Positions 1 to 11,667 of a stretch of DNA of 64,000 nucleotides are shown piece by piece (within the stretch, counting starts at the first letter, position 1; every line of letters starts with the position of its first letter). Source of the stretch: Erinaceus europaeus (taxonomy: Eukaryota; Chordata; Mammalia; Eulipotyphla; Erinaceidae); the NCBI RefSeq assembly GCF_950295315.1, contig NC_080175.1, positions 87,444,161 through 87,508,160 on the forward strand. The letters run 5' to 3'. The notes beneath the pieces were generated by a model, which was not told where the DNA came from, searched no databases, and saw only the letters and a list, made by a program, of their open reading frames with translations. A program made the translations under genes and the position numbers.

Positions 1-128
1 AATTTATGATAAGTTCAGTAAAAATATGGACATCCATTCACCTTTAAAATAGAATTATATTTTGAAATAGTAGGTGTGGTTTCCTAGAGAGACATTATCA
101 AAAGTTTTCATGAATAAAACAGATAGAA

Positions 129-403
129 GGCAGAGATTTCTTTTTTTTTATTTCTTTATTGGGGAATTGATGTTTTACATTCGACAGTAAATACAACAGT
201 TTGTACATGCATAACATTTCTCAGTTTTTGCATATAACAATACAACCCCCACTAGGTCCTCTGTCATCCTTCTTGAACCCGTACTCTTCTCACCCCACCC
301 ACCCCAGAGTCTTTTACTTTGGTGCAATACGCCAATTCCATTCAGGTTCTACTTGTGTTTTCTCTTCTGATCCTGTTATTCCACTAACGGCAGAGATTTC
401 TTT
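129..403 (-). mobile_element. L1-type 3' fragment with target-site duplication
   Basis: The 15-bp repeat GGCAGAGATTTCTTT stands at 129-143 and again at 389-403. Between them is a minus-strand insert whose poly(A) appears as the T run from 141. The body (TTTGCATATAACAATACAAC, then the TTTGGTGCAATACGCCAATT stretch) resembles an L1 3'UTR lineage also seen more decayed at 20105-20420. The assignment to L1 is by resemblance; the insertion structure is directly visible. Confidence 0.7.
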
Positions 404-1325
404 GCCAAACACAATTTAAGCAATCTATTGGGGTTTGAGAGGGAAGCAGATGCATTATACTCTTGGAGTCTGAATTTCTATGATATAAAACTAACTGATT
501 TTAAAGGGAATGTAGGCCCATGAGTATAAAGGACCCATACTCTGTGGAATTGATGGGCTATATTTCAATATTCAGGCATGGAAACCAAATGCAATAGATC
601 TATCAGTGGGAATCAGGAAGATGTCAAAGTGAGATATCTGCTGTGGTGTCAATAGCCATGACCAGCCTGAGTTGCTGGCTACTTGAGTGCTGATGAGTAC
701 CAAGAGGAAAATGACACTGCATCAGTTTTAAAAGGCACAGTCTCTCCAGTCAGCCTGTAAAGGCTGAAAATCTGGTAGTAGTTGATACGTGCAGAGATTT
801 TTATTTTACTGAAACCCAATTCATGCAAATTCTTTCTTATCCTTGCACACTCTTCCCTCCCCAAACACAAACAGGGAAAATAAATTAATTTGTCTCTTAA
901 ATATAAGTTTACTTCTCATTTTTCATGATAAAATTAAATAATATTTTGAGCACAAGGCACATCCATCTGATTAGTGAACGACAATTGCAGTTTGAATGGT
1001 TTTACCTAATATTTATGAAATATTTTTGCTAACTTAACCTACAGAGACACTTTGATGGGTTCATCTCTTCCTCTCCATGCCCTTCAGCAGGAACTATCAT
1101 TAAGCAGTTATTTTACATAAAGCATTAGAAAGATACCAGGAGAGAGGAAAAGAATTATCTGTATGTTTCATGTGTGTGCACGACAGGAGAATATGTAAAA
1201 GTATACATATACATCGACTGGCTTCTGAAAATTATTTCTTTAATCTAATAGTACAAAAAACACAACAGTACTTCTGTTTGATGCTTTAATTTTTGCAATT
1301 AGATGTCTCCTTCAAAATGATTTGT
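404..1325. other. single-copy non-coding stretch
   Basis: AT-rich sequence with frequent stops in every frame. I see no SINE, LINE or conserved-looking element. A 63-codon minus frame at 679-870 has no recognisable domain and looks like chance. Confidence 0.5.
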
Positions 1326-1610
1326 TGATGTGGTTAAATGGATAGAGCACATGTTTCATATTTGTGAAGCTTAATGTCTGATACTTCCAATGGCCAAGTT
1401 GTACTTTTCTCTCTCCCTCTCTCTTTCTCTCTCTCTTTAATTTTCATTAGCTTTATCTGTTTATAATTTATTGTATAGAGACAGTCAGCAACTGAGAGGG
1501 AAGGGGGTGGTTGAAAAGGAGAGAGACAGAAAGACACCTCTACAACACCATTCACAAAACTTTCCTCATGCAGGTGGCAACCTCAGGCTGGAACCAGTTC
1601 CTAGAGCATT
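1326..1610 (-). mobile_element. Decayed SINE pair (C-like head on +, B-like body on -)
   Basis: From about 1440 a minus-strand B-type body is visible (TTTATTGTATAGAGACAG, GAGAGGGAAGGGGGTGGTTG, CTCATGCAGGTGGCAACCTC). The preceding 110 bp resemble a plus-strand SINE head (GGTTAAATGGATAGAGCAC) followed by a CTCTCTCT tract. Both are diverged, so the junction is approximate. Confidence 0.5.
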
Positions 1611-1611
1611 A

Positions 1612-1790
1612 TAATAAGTACCCATAATGACCCTGGGTCCATGCTTCCAGAGGGGTTACAGAATAGGAAAGCTATCAGGGGGAGGGAATAGGATATGGAG
1701 TACTGGTGGCCAGAATTGTTTGGAATTGTACCCCTCTTATCCTATGGTCTTGTCAGTGTTTCCATTTTATAAATAAAAACTTAAAAAAGT
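1612..1790 (+). mobile_element. Truncated L1 3' end
   Basis: It matches the terminal 3'UTR of the L1 copies at 28.9 and 46.5 kb: ACCCTGGGTCCATGCTTCCA, GGAAAGCTATCAGGGGGAGG, GAATTGTACCCCTCTTATCC, ending in AATAAAAACTTAAAAAAG. It is older and more diverged than those copies. Confidence 0.75.
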
Positions 1791-2154
1791 AATCTTTTAC
1801 TATTTTAAAAAGTTAACTGCATCAAACATGGCTTCAATGGCTATCTTTTTGTTGATGGATAACCAGTATTTTTTAAACATTAGACTTATTTCCAATTGTC
1901 TACTGTAGATTTCTACTAAATGTTTAGAGCACTGGATATTCTGCCTAAATTAATGACAAGGACTTTAAATCCCATATTCCCCAACCCAAATAACAACCTC
2001 TCCCACTCATTCTATCTTGAGTCATGGCAGTAAATCCATCCAATTTCAATAGCAAGAAATCACAGTGCCAACTGAATTTCTTTTTTAAATGTTTATTGAG
2101 GAATAAAATATTTCATTTATAATAATAGTAACATTAAATTTCTATTAAAATGTT

Positions 2155-2380
2155 TTGATCCAGAGAGCTCACCAGGGAGATAAGCACTTTGTTATGCATC
2201 ATCCAAGGTTCAAATTCCAAAACATGAGAGGTGACATGGGTGCTCCCTCTCTCTCTCTCTCTCTTTCTCTTTTTAGTTCTGTGATTCTTTATCTCTGAAT
2301 GAAAAGGCAGCCTGAAATGGTGAAATCAAGCATGCATGAGGCCCTGGCTGCACCAAAATAAACCCCAAAGAAAAGAACAA
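2155..2380 (+). mobile_element. F-type SINE, decayed
   Basis: The order is an AGAGCTCACCAGGGAGATAA head, a CTCTCTCTCTCT tract, then a GAATGAAAAGGCAGCCTGAA segment equivalent to the F-type 3' part. It is divergent and the edges are approximate. Confidence 0.45.
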
Positions 2381-2604
2381 GAAAACAAAATACCCTACTT
2401 GTCTTTGTGTGTTTGTTTTTACTACTACTTACTTCACATATTAAATATATATAATTTATTTGTTTTAGAGCTTCCCTTAGCCATCACTAATCTGATTTCA
2501 AGGTTCTTAAAAATCGTGATATACTGTTTCTTTTTATCTGCTCCTAGCTCATAGTAAATATTTTATGGACTTCATAAGTTAAATCAGTAAAAAATAAATT
2601 AAAA

Positions 2605-2832
2605 AAAAAAAGTGTGCTCAACCAGGTACACTGCTACCGAACCCCTACTTTTGTCTCTCTATCTCCTAAAATAAACACGTAGAACTTTAAATAATTCCAT
2701 TTAAATTAAGAAAATTAAAGATATATATAAAGCTGGCGAGATAGCATAATGATTATGTGAGACGACTTCTATGTCCTCAGAGGTCCCGTGTACAAATGAA
2801 AACATATAAACATAAGTAAAAAAAAAAAATGA
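2605..2832 (+). mobile_element. SINE fragments including an E-type copy
   Basis: From about 2728 the sequence reads GCTGGCGAGATAGCATAATG, an E-type head, and runs to a poly(A) at 2819-2829. The piece at 2612-2690 (GTGCTCAACCAGGTACACTG, then AAATAAACACG) looks like a 5'-deleted B-type remnant. Confidence 0.5.
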
Positions 2833-3079
2833 TGGGGAAAAGTATTTTTCAAAAAAATTTAATTAACATATCTTTAAAATTAAGCATGGCTTTTTATGGT
2901 TAGTGGGAGTACAAGATTTGCAAAATGAATTTTAAGCAGTATAATTTAAAGATGCTAGATTTCTGAGGCAGAACTAACAGTAGTCAATAAATGAAAACTC
3001 ATATGATTTATGTATAGGAAACTCTAAAGTATAGGTAGAATAGTTGCTAAAAGTTTATATATTTAAAATTGTGTAACTT

Positions 3080-3260
3080 TAAAAATGGTGGAGGATAGAA
3101 ATTGAACTTTGGAGGGAGGGAGGCATCTGGGTTGTGCTGTATAAACTTCTACCTTTCTATTTCTCAGTTTCTCCATCTCTGTGGTTTTCCTCCTATCTGG
3201 AAAAATCGACCCAGAGTAGTAAAAATCCCATAATGGCAAAACAATAAAATAAAAGGTCTA
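3080..3260 (+). mobile_element. F-type SINE 3' portion
   Basis: The end TCTGGAAAAATCGACCCAGA with AGTAGTAAAAATCCCATAAT followed by A-rich repeats is the F-type 3' signature. The 5' half is strongly diverged. Confidence 0.4.
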
Positions 3261-3507
3261 ATTAAGTCAAAAGGAAAGCCAAGAATCAATTGTTTACTAT
3301 GTGCTTAATAAGCAAGAATCCATTTAGGTATCCGAAATTCAATATTTAAATATGGAATGTACTTTATAATACTCATAATTCTATTTAAACTAGTGACAGA
3401 AAAAAAAAAACTGATTTTTGCCTGGGCGAACATTAGTGTGGTTTGGAAGATTCTAGGAACTGTTCAATCAAATTATTTAACAAAATACTATTAGAAATCC
3501 TGGTGGC

Positions 3508-3833
3508 AACTACTTTTTCTTTTACTTTTTTTTTTTTTTTTCCCCCTCTGGGGTTATGGCTGGGACTTGGTACACTCCCTATCCACTGCTCCTGGAGGCT
3601 AACTGTTCCCTTTTGTTGCCCTTATTGTTTAATCATTGTTATTATTACTGTTACTATTGCTGTGGAGGTTGTTGGATAGGACAGAGAGAAATTGACAGAG
3701 GAAGGGAAAGACAGAGGGGGAGAGAAAGACACCTGCAGACCTGTTTCCCCCTTGTGAAGCGACCCCCCTGCAGTAGGGAGCCAGGGGATTGAGCCGGGAT
3801 CCTTACGGTTCTGCCTGGCCCCATAACTACTTT
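3508..3833 (-). mobile_element. D-type SINE with 9-bp TSD
   Basis: AACTACTTT at 3508-3516 recurs at 3825-3833. The minus-strand element has poly(A) (T run from 3527), the 3' module (CTCTGGGGTTATGGCTGGGA through GCTCCTGGAGGC), then an A-type body and a head ending near 3822. The retained tRNA-like region reads GAGCCGGGATCC on the plus strand. Confidence 0.8.
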
Positions 3834-3839
3834 GAACTT

Positions 3840-5525
3840 AGTTATCTCTGACAGACCATGATATTCATATTTATAACAAACTATTGATATTGCCTTTGGT
3901 TATTTAAAAATCACTTTAGTATTGCAAAATGCAGGATGTCATGGTACCGAAGACTATATAAATATACCTTTAAGAGTCCAAACGTCATTATATATAGTGA
4001 TTTCTTTTCTGGAATTTATTTATGTTTCTGGTGACATCCTTGAAAAATACCTTTGAGATTTTAAAAGATCTCTATTTAGTCAGTTATATCATAACTCAAA
4101 GTTTAAGTTCAATAATTCCTTTATAAAATCAAAACATAAAATAAAGCAATTATTTGTACAAGATAATTTATATTAGAAATGCCATATGGAACTCTCAAAA
4201 TACAAGTTGGATATAATAATCAAAATATTTGGTCATATTTATAAAGTTTTCACTAAGTACTATTATCATATGCACATTTCTAATCTCATTCAGGCAAAAT
4301 ATTAAATTTACAGTATCCTGTTACCAATAGGGTATTACTGATAAACCACTGTCTTGGGGTGTGTTTTGCTTCAGTGAAACCACAAAAGTTTTATAATGTC
4401 CGATCAGTTTTTGTCCATCCTTTCTACCTTCCTTTATTTCCCTTTTTTTTTTTTAAATGTATTGCAGAGGATGGAGTCCAAGTTTTCAATGGCACTGAAA
4501 CACCTACAAGTCCTAGCTCACTCTTTCAGGACTAAAAGTTTGTTTACTTTGAAATATGAAAAAGATGTCCTGAAGATGTTGCAGAGCTTTAAAATCACTA
4601 TCTACGGGATCATTTTAGGAACATGCACATTTTGTTTCACATTCTTCAAATCTTTTGAGGTTATTATGTGATGCAACCCTGCTCACCTCTCTGCCCTCAT
4701 CTTCAACCTAAGGGCCTCCTTTCCTTGGGCTGTTGACCTCTTGAATGTAGCACAGACTCTTCCTCCCACTATGTTGCCTTCAAACTGTTTGCTTTAACAG
4801 CTTTTCTGGTTTTCCCCTTCCTTTACACCTTTCTGCTTTCTCTTCAAAGATCACTTCTTTTTATTTCTGGCTTTATCAAAGGATTATCATCTCTTCGCAC
4901 TGTGTATGTTTAAGGTATACAACGTATTGATTTTTGAGAAGCGTGTGCATTTAAAATGATCACACTAGGGCTTAGATAATGGTCATCTCTTTACATATTA
5001 TCATAACATACCACATAGGAATTTATAGCATGGAAGACTTTTTCTTCACAATTTTTTTACATTAGCTTACCTTTATGTGTTAATTGGTATCTATGCGCTT
5101 GTAAGTTTTACTATACTCTTTTGTGTCACATCGTTAGTAATACCTGTCTTACTTTCTGAAATGTCATAGTTTCTGTTTTCCTTGACTGCTGCATTCTCGG
5201 CTTAACACAGTGAGTGCTCAGCTATCATGAGGGGGTTTATTACACAAAGAATGACACTAAAAATGGGAGAACAGTGGCAATTGCCCAAATGCAGAATACT
5301 TGTGTGAGTCTTCAGTGGAAAGCTTCACAACACCATCTTATTTGGTTTTCTGGATAAAGTCTCTCAGTGAAATCTCAGCATAAAAGACTTACTTAAAATA
5401 CAACTCTAACAATTTTTATTTTGCAATCTCTCCCTGTGTCACATATATCTTCAAATTACAAGGTTTAACAATTTTAATTTGTTTAAATAGCAGATGATCT
5501 AGAGTAAGGTGCAAAGTAAGAAGCA
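3840..5525. other. single-copy stretch, no gene seen
   Basis: No repeat is recognised here. A 91-codon plus frame at 4396-4671 runs across a T tract and has no domain I recognise. It has no upstream promoter-like or splice context that would make it convincing, so I do not call it a gene. Confidence 0.5.
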
Positions 5526-5529
5526 ATTG

Positions 5530-5665
5530 GCTCCTTCCTTCCTTCCTTCCTTCCTTCCTTCCTTCCTTCCTTCCTTCCCTTCTTTCTTTCCTTCCTTCCT
5601 TCCCCCACCTTCCTTCCTTGAACCCCTCTCCCTTATTTTCCCATCTTTGTCTTCCTTCCATTCTT
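5530..5665 (+). repeat. (CCTT)n microsatellite
   Basis: Tetranucleotide CCTT/TTCC units run almost unbroken from 5533 to about 5578, then interrupted to about 5665. It produces a spurious repetitive minus-strand frame of EGRK units. Confidence 0.95.
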
Positions 5666-5679
5666 CCCTCCATCCCTAG

Positions 5680-6505
5680 TGGAAAGCAGTATTATCATCA
5701 TTACCATGAAAGAGTTCTACAAGGATTGGAGTCTCTCTCTCTCTCTCTTTTAGGTACTTCTCCTTTTATCTAACAGAAACAACTGTTTTAGCTTTAAGAA
5801 TGGTCTTTTCTTTCTTACAGTAATCTAGACAAATCACCAAGCAAGCACATTGTAACCTTGGTGAATTTATCTATGGGAACACTCACATAGGTTTGAAATT
5901 AGTATGCCCCTGGAGACTACCTTATTTTTCCTTCTTAATCAGACCTGTAGGTAGACAGTCAGTGTCTTAGAACTGAGCAGACAGAATTTGCAAGTTCAAT
6001 AGTATTGGTTCACAGAGTGCATTCTTTACACGTGGAAAAGAAACTGTGACTAAGTGACAGTGAGGTTTTTATGTGCATGCTGTCAGTAACCTTCTGTTCT
6101 TATAAGCAGAGAGAGGGCTTTCTTGCTTAATGGGCTAGGTTTGTGGAACTCTTGTCCCTAGATGCTGTGTGTGAGCCCTCAGGTCAGGGAACAGGCAATT
6201 TACATCCATTTACCTGACATTCTTTATACTCAGAGGCTTCCTGTTTAGTCCCAGAAAGTCTGACCCTTCCATGGTTTGATAAACAGGCAAGCTGGAAGTA
6301 ACTACATTAACACACTTATATTCATTTGGGGAAGTCTATAGAAACAGAAAAGTAGCACAACACTGTAGTCATTGAGCTTTCACCAGGCTTTTAGACTGTC
6401 ATTGGTACCTAGTAGAGAACTATGACTCAGTTTAGAAGATTAAATAAAGATGATAAATCTATGTTTTCTAAGTAGCTCAGCACCAACTGTTTAAATATTT
6501 ATTCA
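5680..6505. other. single-copy stretch, nothing recognised
   Basis: There is a short CTCTCTCT tract near 5735-5750. Otherwise unique sequence with no open frame or repeat I can name. Confidence 0.45.
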
Positions 6506-6506
6506 T

Positions 6507-6671
6507 GGGCTAGAAAAATAGCTTACCTGGATAGTACACCAGCTTTGCCATGTGCTTGACCCAGGCTGGAACCTTGCCCTGATTATATTGGTGGAAGTTC
6601 TGATGCTGTAATATCTATGACTTTGTTTAGCTATCTCTCTGTCTAAAAGTCAGCCCAGAGCAATGAGTGAT

Positions 6672-6715
<44 letters not shown>
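6507..6715 (+). mobile_element. F-type SINE ending in a CA microsatellite
   Basis: The head is GGGCTAGAAAAATAGCTTAC, the middle CCAGCTTTGCCATGTGCTTG with CTTGACCCAGGCTGGAACC (a degenerate B box), and the end AAAAGTCAGCCCAGAGCAAT. The A-rich tail has been replaced by an AC dinucleotide run at 6675-6715. Confidence 0.8.
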
Positions 6716-6716
<1 letters not shown>

Positions 6717-7069
6717 GGTAACAACTTTAATGACACAATTTCATAGATATAAAATTTAATCCTTCACTAAATGAAGATTCCAACTGAAATATTTTTGATT
6801 CATAAAAGCTATTAGAGACTCTAGGGAGCAGTCTCTCTCTTTCAGCAAAAGAATACTGATAAAAATGATGTGCTATTTTAAGAGATATTACTATTTAATT
6901 AACTATAAAGCAGTTTACTTTGGCCTACCTATTTCATAGATTATTAGGCAAGACTTTTTAACCTTTAGCATTACAAAACCCTAGAATTAAGTTTTAGTGC
7001 TGGGGGTTGTTATTTGCCTGTACATTTTGCTTTTAACTCATTTTGATGAACTCTAACACTTTCTTTTTT

Positions 7070-7215
7070 AATATATATTTTTAATTATCTTTATTTATTG
7101 GATAGAGACAGCCAGAAATCAAGAGGGAAGGGGGTGATAGAGAGAGACAGAGAGATATCTGCAGCACTACTTCACCACTCGCAAAGCTTTCCCCCGCATG
7201 TGAGGAAATTCTGTA
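7070..7215 (-). mobile_element. B-type SINE, 5' truncated
   Basis: On the plus strand: TTTTTAATTATCTTTATTTA, then GGATAGAGACAGCCAGAAAT, then AAAGCTTTCCCCCGCATGTG, after which the tRNA-like head is missing. This is a minus-strand B-type copy truncated at its 5' end. Confidence 0.8.
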
Positions 7216-7567
7216 ACATTTCCAACTTACTTCCCTATTCGATTATTTTTGCTTCATTTATTCACTTACACACTCAATAAATACTTATTAATCATGTAGC
7301 CTATAAAAAATAAGAAAATAGTCTTTGTTGACAATGTTGTGACCTACACTGATGATTCTTACATTTTAGACAGTATATATTTAAATAAGAAGAAAATGTA
7401 ATCCATATATTTATTATGTTTGTTAAGGATAATGAAACAAAAAGGAACTATTAAGGGGTAGAGTGTGAGGGACCACACTAATTCAAAATGAATGAATAAA
7501 CAATACATATATGAGATAAAATTTTTATCTTAGGCTTTAGTAAGTTAATAATATATCTTAAAAAAAT

Positions 7568-7746
7568 GATTCCTCCGGTAGTCCGGGACGTGGCACAGTG
7601 GATAAAGCATTGGATTCTCAACCATGAGGTCCTGAGTTCGATCCCCAGCAGCACATGTACCAGAGTGATGTCTGGTTCTTTCTCTCCTCCTATCTGTTTC
7701 ACAAATAAATAAATAAAGTCTTAAAAAAAAAAAAAGATTCCTCAGG
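7568..7746 (+). mobile_element. C-type SINE with TSD
   Basis: Body GTCCGGGACGTGGCACAGTG, a B-box-like GAGTTCGATCCCC, CAGCACATGTACCAGAGTGA and poly(A) ending at 7735. GATTCCTCCGG (7568-7578) is repeated as GATTCCTCAGG (7736-7746), one mismatch. Confidence 0.85.
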
Positions 7747-7993
7747 AGTCGGGCTGTAGCACAGCAGGTTAAGCGCGCATGGTGCAAAGTGCAAGGACCA
7801 GCAGAAGGATCCCGGTTTGAGCCCCCAGCTCCCCACCTACAGGGGAGTGGCTTCACAGGTGGTAAAGCAGGTCTTCAGGTGTCTTTCTCTCCCCCTCTCT
7901 GTCTTCCCCTCCTCTCTCCATTTCTCTCTGTCCTATACAACATCAACAACAACAATAACTACAACAATAAAACAATTGGGGCAACAAAAGGGA

Positions 7994-8025
<32 letters not shown>
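7745..8025 (+). mobile_element. A-type SINE with TA-repeat tail
   Basis: It has the head GGAGTCGGGCTGTAGCACAG, the middle CCCCAGCTCCCCACCTACAG, and a CAACAACAACAATAAC tail. The terminal AATAAATA run has expanded into a TA dinucleotide repeat at about 7998-8025. Confidence 0.9.
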
Positions 8026-8028
<3 letters not shown>

Positions 8029-8037
8029 AATATTGAT

Positions 8038-8317
8038 TTATTATTATTTATTCCCTTTTTTTGCCCCTGTTGTTTTGTTGTTGTAGTTATGATTGATGTC
8101 GTCGTTGTTGGATAGGACAGAGAGAAATGGAGAGAGGAGGGGAAGACAAAGAGGGGGAGAGAAAGATAGACACCTGCAGACCTGCTTCACCGCTTGTGAA
8201 GCGACTCCCCTGCAGGTGGGGAGCCGGGGGCTTGAACTGGGTTCCTTAGGCCGGTTCTTGTGCTTTGCCGCCACGTGCGCTTAACCCGCTGTGTTACCGG
8301 TTACCGCCCGACTCCCT
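8038..8317 (-). mobile_element. A-type SINE, inverted relative to its neighbour
   Basis: Starts on the plus strand with TTATTATTTATTCCC and runs through GGATAGGACAGAGAGAAATG and CCGCCCGACTCCCT. It lies tail to tail with the copy at 7745-8025. Confidence 0.9.
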
Positions 8318-8344
8318 AAATAAATATATTTTTAAAAATGGTCC

Positions 8345-8565
8345 TGGGGGGGGCGGGTGGTGGCACACCTGGTTGAGCGCATGTATTACAAAGCGCAAGG
8401 ACCCAAGTTCACGCCCCTGGTCCCCACCTGCAGGGGGAAAGCTTCATGAGTGGTGAAGCAGGGCTGCAAGTGTCTGTCTTTCTCCCTATCACTCCCTTCC
8501 TCTTGATTTCTGGCTGTCTCTATCCAATAAATAAAGATAATAAAATAAAAGAATTTTAAAAAAAT
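8345..8565 (+). mobile_element. B-type SINE
   Basis: GGCGGGTGGTGGCACACCTG head, GGTCCCCACCTGCAGGGGGA middle, tail TCCAATAAATAAAGATAATA. It is close to what I infer as the family consensus. Confidence 0.9.
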
Positions 8566-8579
8566 AGTGCTCATGCATA

Positions 8580-9380
8580 GAAGATGTCAAGTGAAAATAT
8601 CCTGAAGAAGAAACCTGCTATTGTATTCAAGAAATCCATAAAAGTTCAGTATTTCTAGTCCAGATTGAAGGGAGAAGAAGAGAAAACTAGATGATACCAG
8701 CTCATACAGGGCCCTCCTGACTTAAAGACATTGCAATGTATTAAAAAGAGGTCACTTCTTACGGTCATTCAGGTTTCAGTTTTCACTTCAGTCACTTGCT
8801 AACTAATCACCATATGCAAATTTGAAATAAGAGTAACTGCTTTGAAAACAGAAGAATAGCAATCAACCATAAGGAATAGTAATTAAATTAATATATTTTC
8901 AAAAAACCTATTTTCTCTTCTCAATTACTCATGAAGAAGTGAGAAATATGAAAGGAAAAATAAAACCATTGTATAATTTCTCTCTTTTCCATCCCATGAT
9001 GAACACACTTTGAAATCAAGTAACAAATATTTATTATTTTAGTTAGACTTGATAGTTATAAGTTACTGTGATGGGTGATGCATAATATGTATAGGAAAGG
9101 AAAATTTTAATTTCACAGAAACACTGACAGTAGCAAACTCTTCATTCTATGAAATATTTACTATTCAGTTCTTGAACCAGCATTTTTTTTTTTTTATTTG
9201 GCAAAGTTCCTTATTATCAAAGCCCAGTTTAGTTAAAAGCTTCAAGAAGCCTAGTCATGGATTGATGATGGGGTGGCTTGGTATTGACCAAAAAAAAAAA
9301 AAAAAGCCATCATTAAGTAAGTCAGTCTCTTGCCCTTATCCAGCTTTTGTAGTCCTTTTTTTTTTTTTTTTTTTTTTTTT
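8580..9380. other. single-copy stretch with T and A tracts
   Basis: Homopolymers lie at 9183-9195 (T), 9290-9305 (A) and 9356-9380 (T). I see no repeat family or gene in the rest. Confidence 0.45.
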
Positions 9381-9384
9381 AATC

Positions 9385-9513
9385 TGATGAGCTACTGCAA
9401 TTTTCAAGGAAGGGAATGAGTATGCAGAACTCTAGTGGTGGGAATGGTATGAAATTATACCCCTGTTATCTCACAATTTTGTAAATCAATATTAAATCAC
9501 TAATAATAAAAAG
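9385..9513 (+). mobile_element. Short L1-type 3' end, divergent lineage
   Basis: TCTAGTGGTGGGAATGGTAT, AATTATACCCCTGTTATCTC and AAATCAATATTAAATCACTA, ending AATAAAAAG, parallel the L1 3' terminus but differ from the 46.6-kb type. Similar minus-strand copies are at 13.3 and 26.8 kb. Confidence 0.6.
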
Positions 9514-9514
9514 A

Positions 9515-10330
9515 GGTCTAGCCAAAATGGAACTATTTGGGACAAATATCACTGAATTAATCATTAAAAAAATAAAATCACAGTTTTTCTTCTTCTTTGT
9601 TAACCTGGAACACAGAGAGGAAACAGTATTGGATAAAAAGGGTCCAAACAACTAATCTTGGAAAAGAAAGAAAAGAGTATAATGAAGAAGGTACAGGATC
9701 CAAAACAGAGGTGATACAGCAGTCACCCAAATATTCTACTATGCATATTGACTCTCTTCATGCCTGTTTTTGTTGTCGTCAATGTGTCCTTTACTCTCAT
9801 CTTTTTATCATATATACGTGTCTCAGAATTAATACTCCTACGGGAATTCAGGTGATGTATGGCCACCATGTTGAATTCTAGCTTAGGTTTACATGCAATG
9901 CCTAGCGTTTGATGTTCATCATTCACATTCTTTTGTTTATGTAAGTTTCTGATAATTTATCCTGGTTGCCTTAGATTTATGCTCAAAAGAATGATAAAAA
10001 GTTATGAATGAAATGTCATCAGCATAAAATGCAGGAAATTTGAAAATCACATTGCATGAATACCTGGTAAGATGAAATCTTAGAACACAGTTGGCATTTG
10101 AAATATCTGAGATTGGAAAAAAAAAATTAAGACAAGCTTTCCAGGAATATATATTACTATATGATTAATTTCTATTTAGCCACTTTCTTCCAAACAACAA
10201 AGCAATATAGATCCACTTCTGATTAGAAAAATTAATTCATTTGTGAACAGGAACCCAAGAGCAAATGAAAACTATTACTCATTTATTGTGTACTACTCAT
10301 TGAAGTCACACTTGTGCATTCTATACGCTC
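9515..10330. other. single-copy stretch
   Basis: No recognised repeat or gene. Two overlapping frames (9597-9881 plus, 9723-9926 minus) show no domain. Confidence 0.45.
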
Positions 10331-10359
10331 TCCACTGGGGCCAGAAGTAAGTTTGGGGA

Positions 10360-10490
10360 GTGTTTGTGCCAGAAAAGACCTCAGAGAGCAGCTAATTCAA
10401 ATCTTTCATTTTATAGACGAGTAAACTAAAACCCAAGGAGATATTTGAGTTCATGGAGATCACAATTAGAACAGTTGAAATCCCAAATGC
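10360..10490 (+). mobile_element. Ancient MIR/L2-like relic
   Basis: TTTCATTTTATAGACGAGTA and ACTAAAACCCAAGGAGATAT correspond to the MIR/L2 core motif 'cattttacagatgaggaaactgaggc'. It is heavily diverged, as expected for a pan-mammalian relic. Confidence 0.5.
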
Positions 10491-10494
10491 TTTC

Positions 10495-11665
10495 TCTCCC
10501 TGGGGGAGTATTTTCCATATATCCGTACAAGAATCCCTTCATGAGTATGGCAAGGCTTTCACTGAAAATAACAACAACAACAACAGCAATTATACATTAG
10601 AAATTATACATTAGAAAAATGAGTCTTTTGTGCTCTATTAAACACTGCTAATCTCAGTTGTTGCTGACTATTTTGTGTTTTATTGTTCATGTATTGATTA
10701 TGTTGATGTTAACATTGGCTTTGGGTATTTTCTACATTAGGGAAAAGTGAGAGAAAGACATCCCATTCTTGTAGTGCTAGCTTCTTTATACATTAATGTT
10801 GATTAATGTCTATTTGGTCTTTGAAAATGCTCTTAAAGACTTAAATCTTCACACTGTGTTTAGCTCTTCAGCACAGAATTACACATCATCATTCTGTGAT
10901 GGTCATGATTGCACTGACAGATCATTTCTCAGTTTTCAGGGATTAAACCTTTTTTTTCAGTTTTTATAAAGATGTATGTGTATGAATTGTATCTGTACAT
11001 TCCTTATGTTTTACAATATCATGCTACTTACAAAATTCCTTTAACCTTTTGCTGCTCTTTTCATTGAGTGTAATGCATCAAGCATTTTTCACATGTGCCA
11101 CTTTAACTTCTTTATGATGTCAGAGATAATTGTTTTGGCCTCAGGCAAAGAATGTGCTTTCCACTGCAAATGATGTCTATAGAATCATCTAAGTAAAAAA
11201 TGAAGTAGTCATGAAGTCTTAGGCTTCTTTGTCTTATCAATTATTGAAGAAAGAAACTTCCCCTAGCACAAGGAGAATACTTAAAATGCCAACATAAAAT
11301 GATGTGAAATGAAATTGAGGATAGCAACAGGTATCGAACACAAGTTTGAAGTGAATATGAGAGGGAATTCATTAGACATATTAACATTTTATCAGGTGAA
11401 ATTATCTGTTATTGGAAAACAATAAAAGGAAAATTGAATTTTATTATAAGGAGAAAAGAGTTTAGTCAAGTCCGTCATATGGATATGAAAACCATCTCCT
11501 CCTGATGAAATTTAATGCATTTGACTATTGAGACAATAATAATAACCAGAGGCATTGTACAAAATTCAAAGTATATAAACCAATTGTCATGTGTATTTAC
11601 CCTCTTATAAATAAGTTATATTTTAAAAAGAAGTAGCATTTTTAATGTATAAATAGCATTTAAAA
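10495..11665. other. single-copy stretch
   Basis: Unique AT-rich sequence with a short CAA repeat at 10569-10590. No gene or repeat recognised. Confidence 0.45.
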
Positions 11666-11667
11666 AT

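Noticed and set aside
4396..4671. 91-codon plus-strand frame in single-copy DNA
   Set aside because: No recognised domain, low-complexity Phe-rich start over a T tract, and no splice or promoter support. Conservation data could reopen it.
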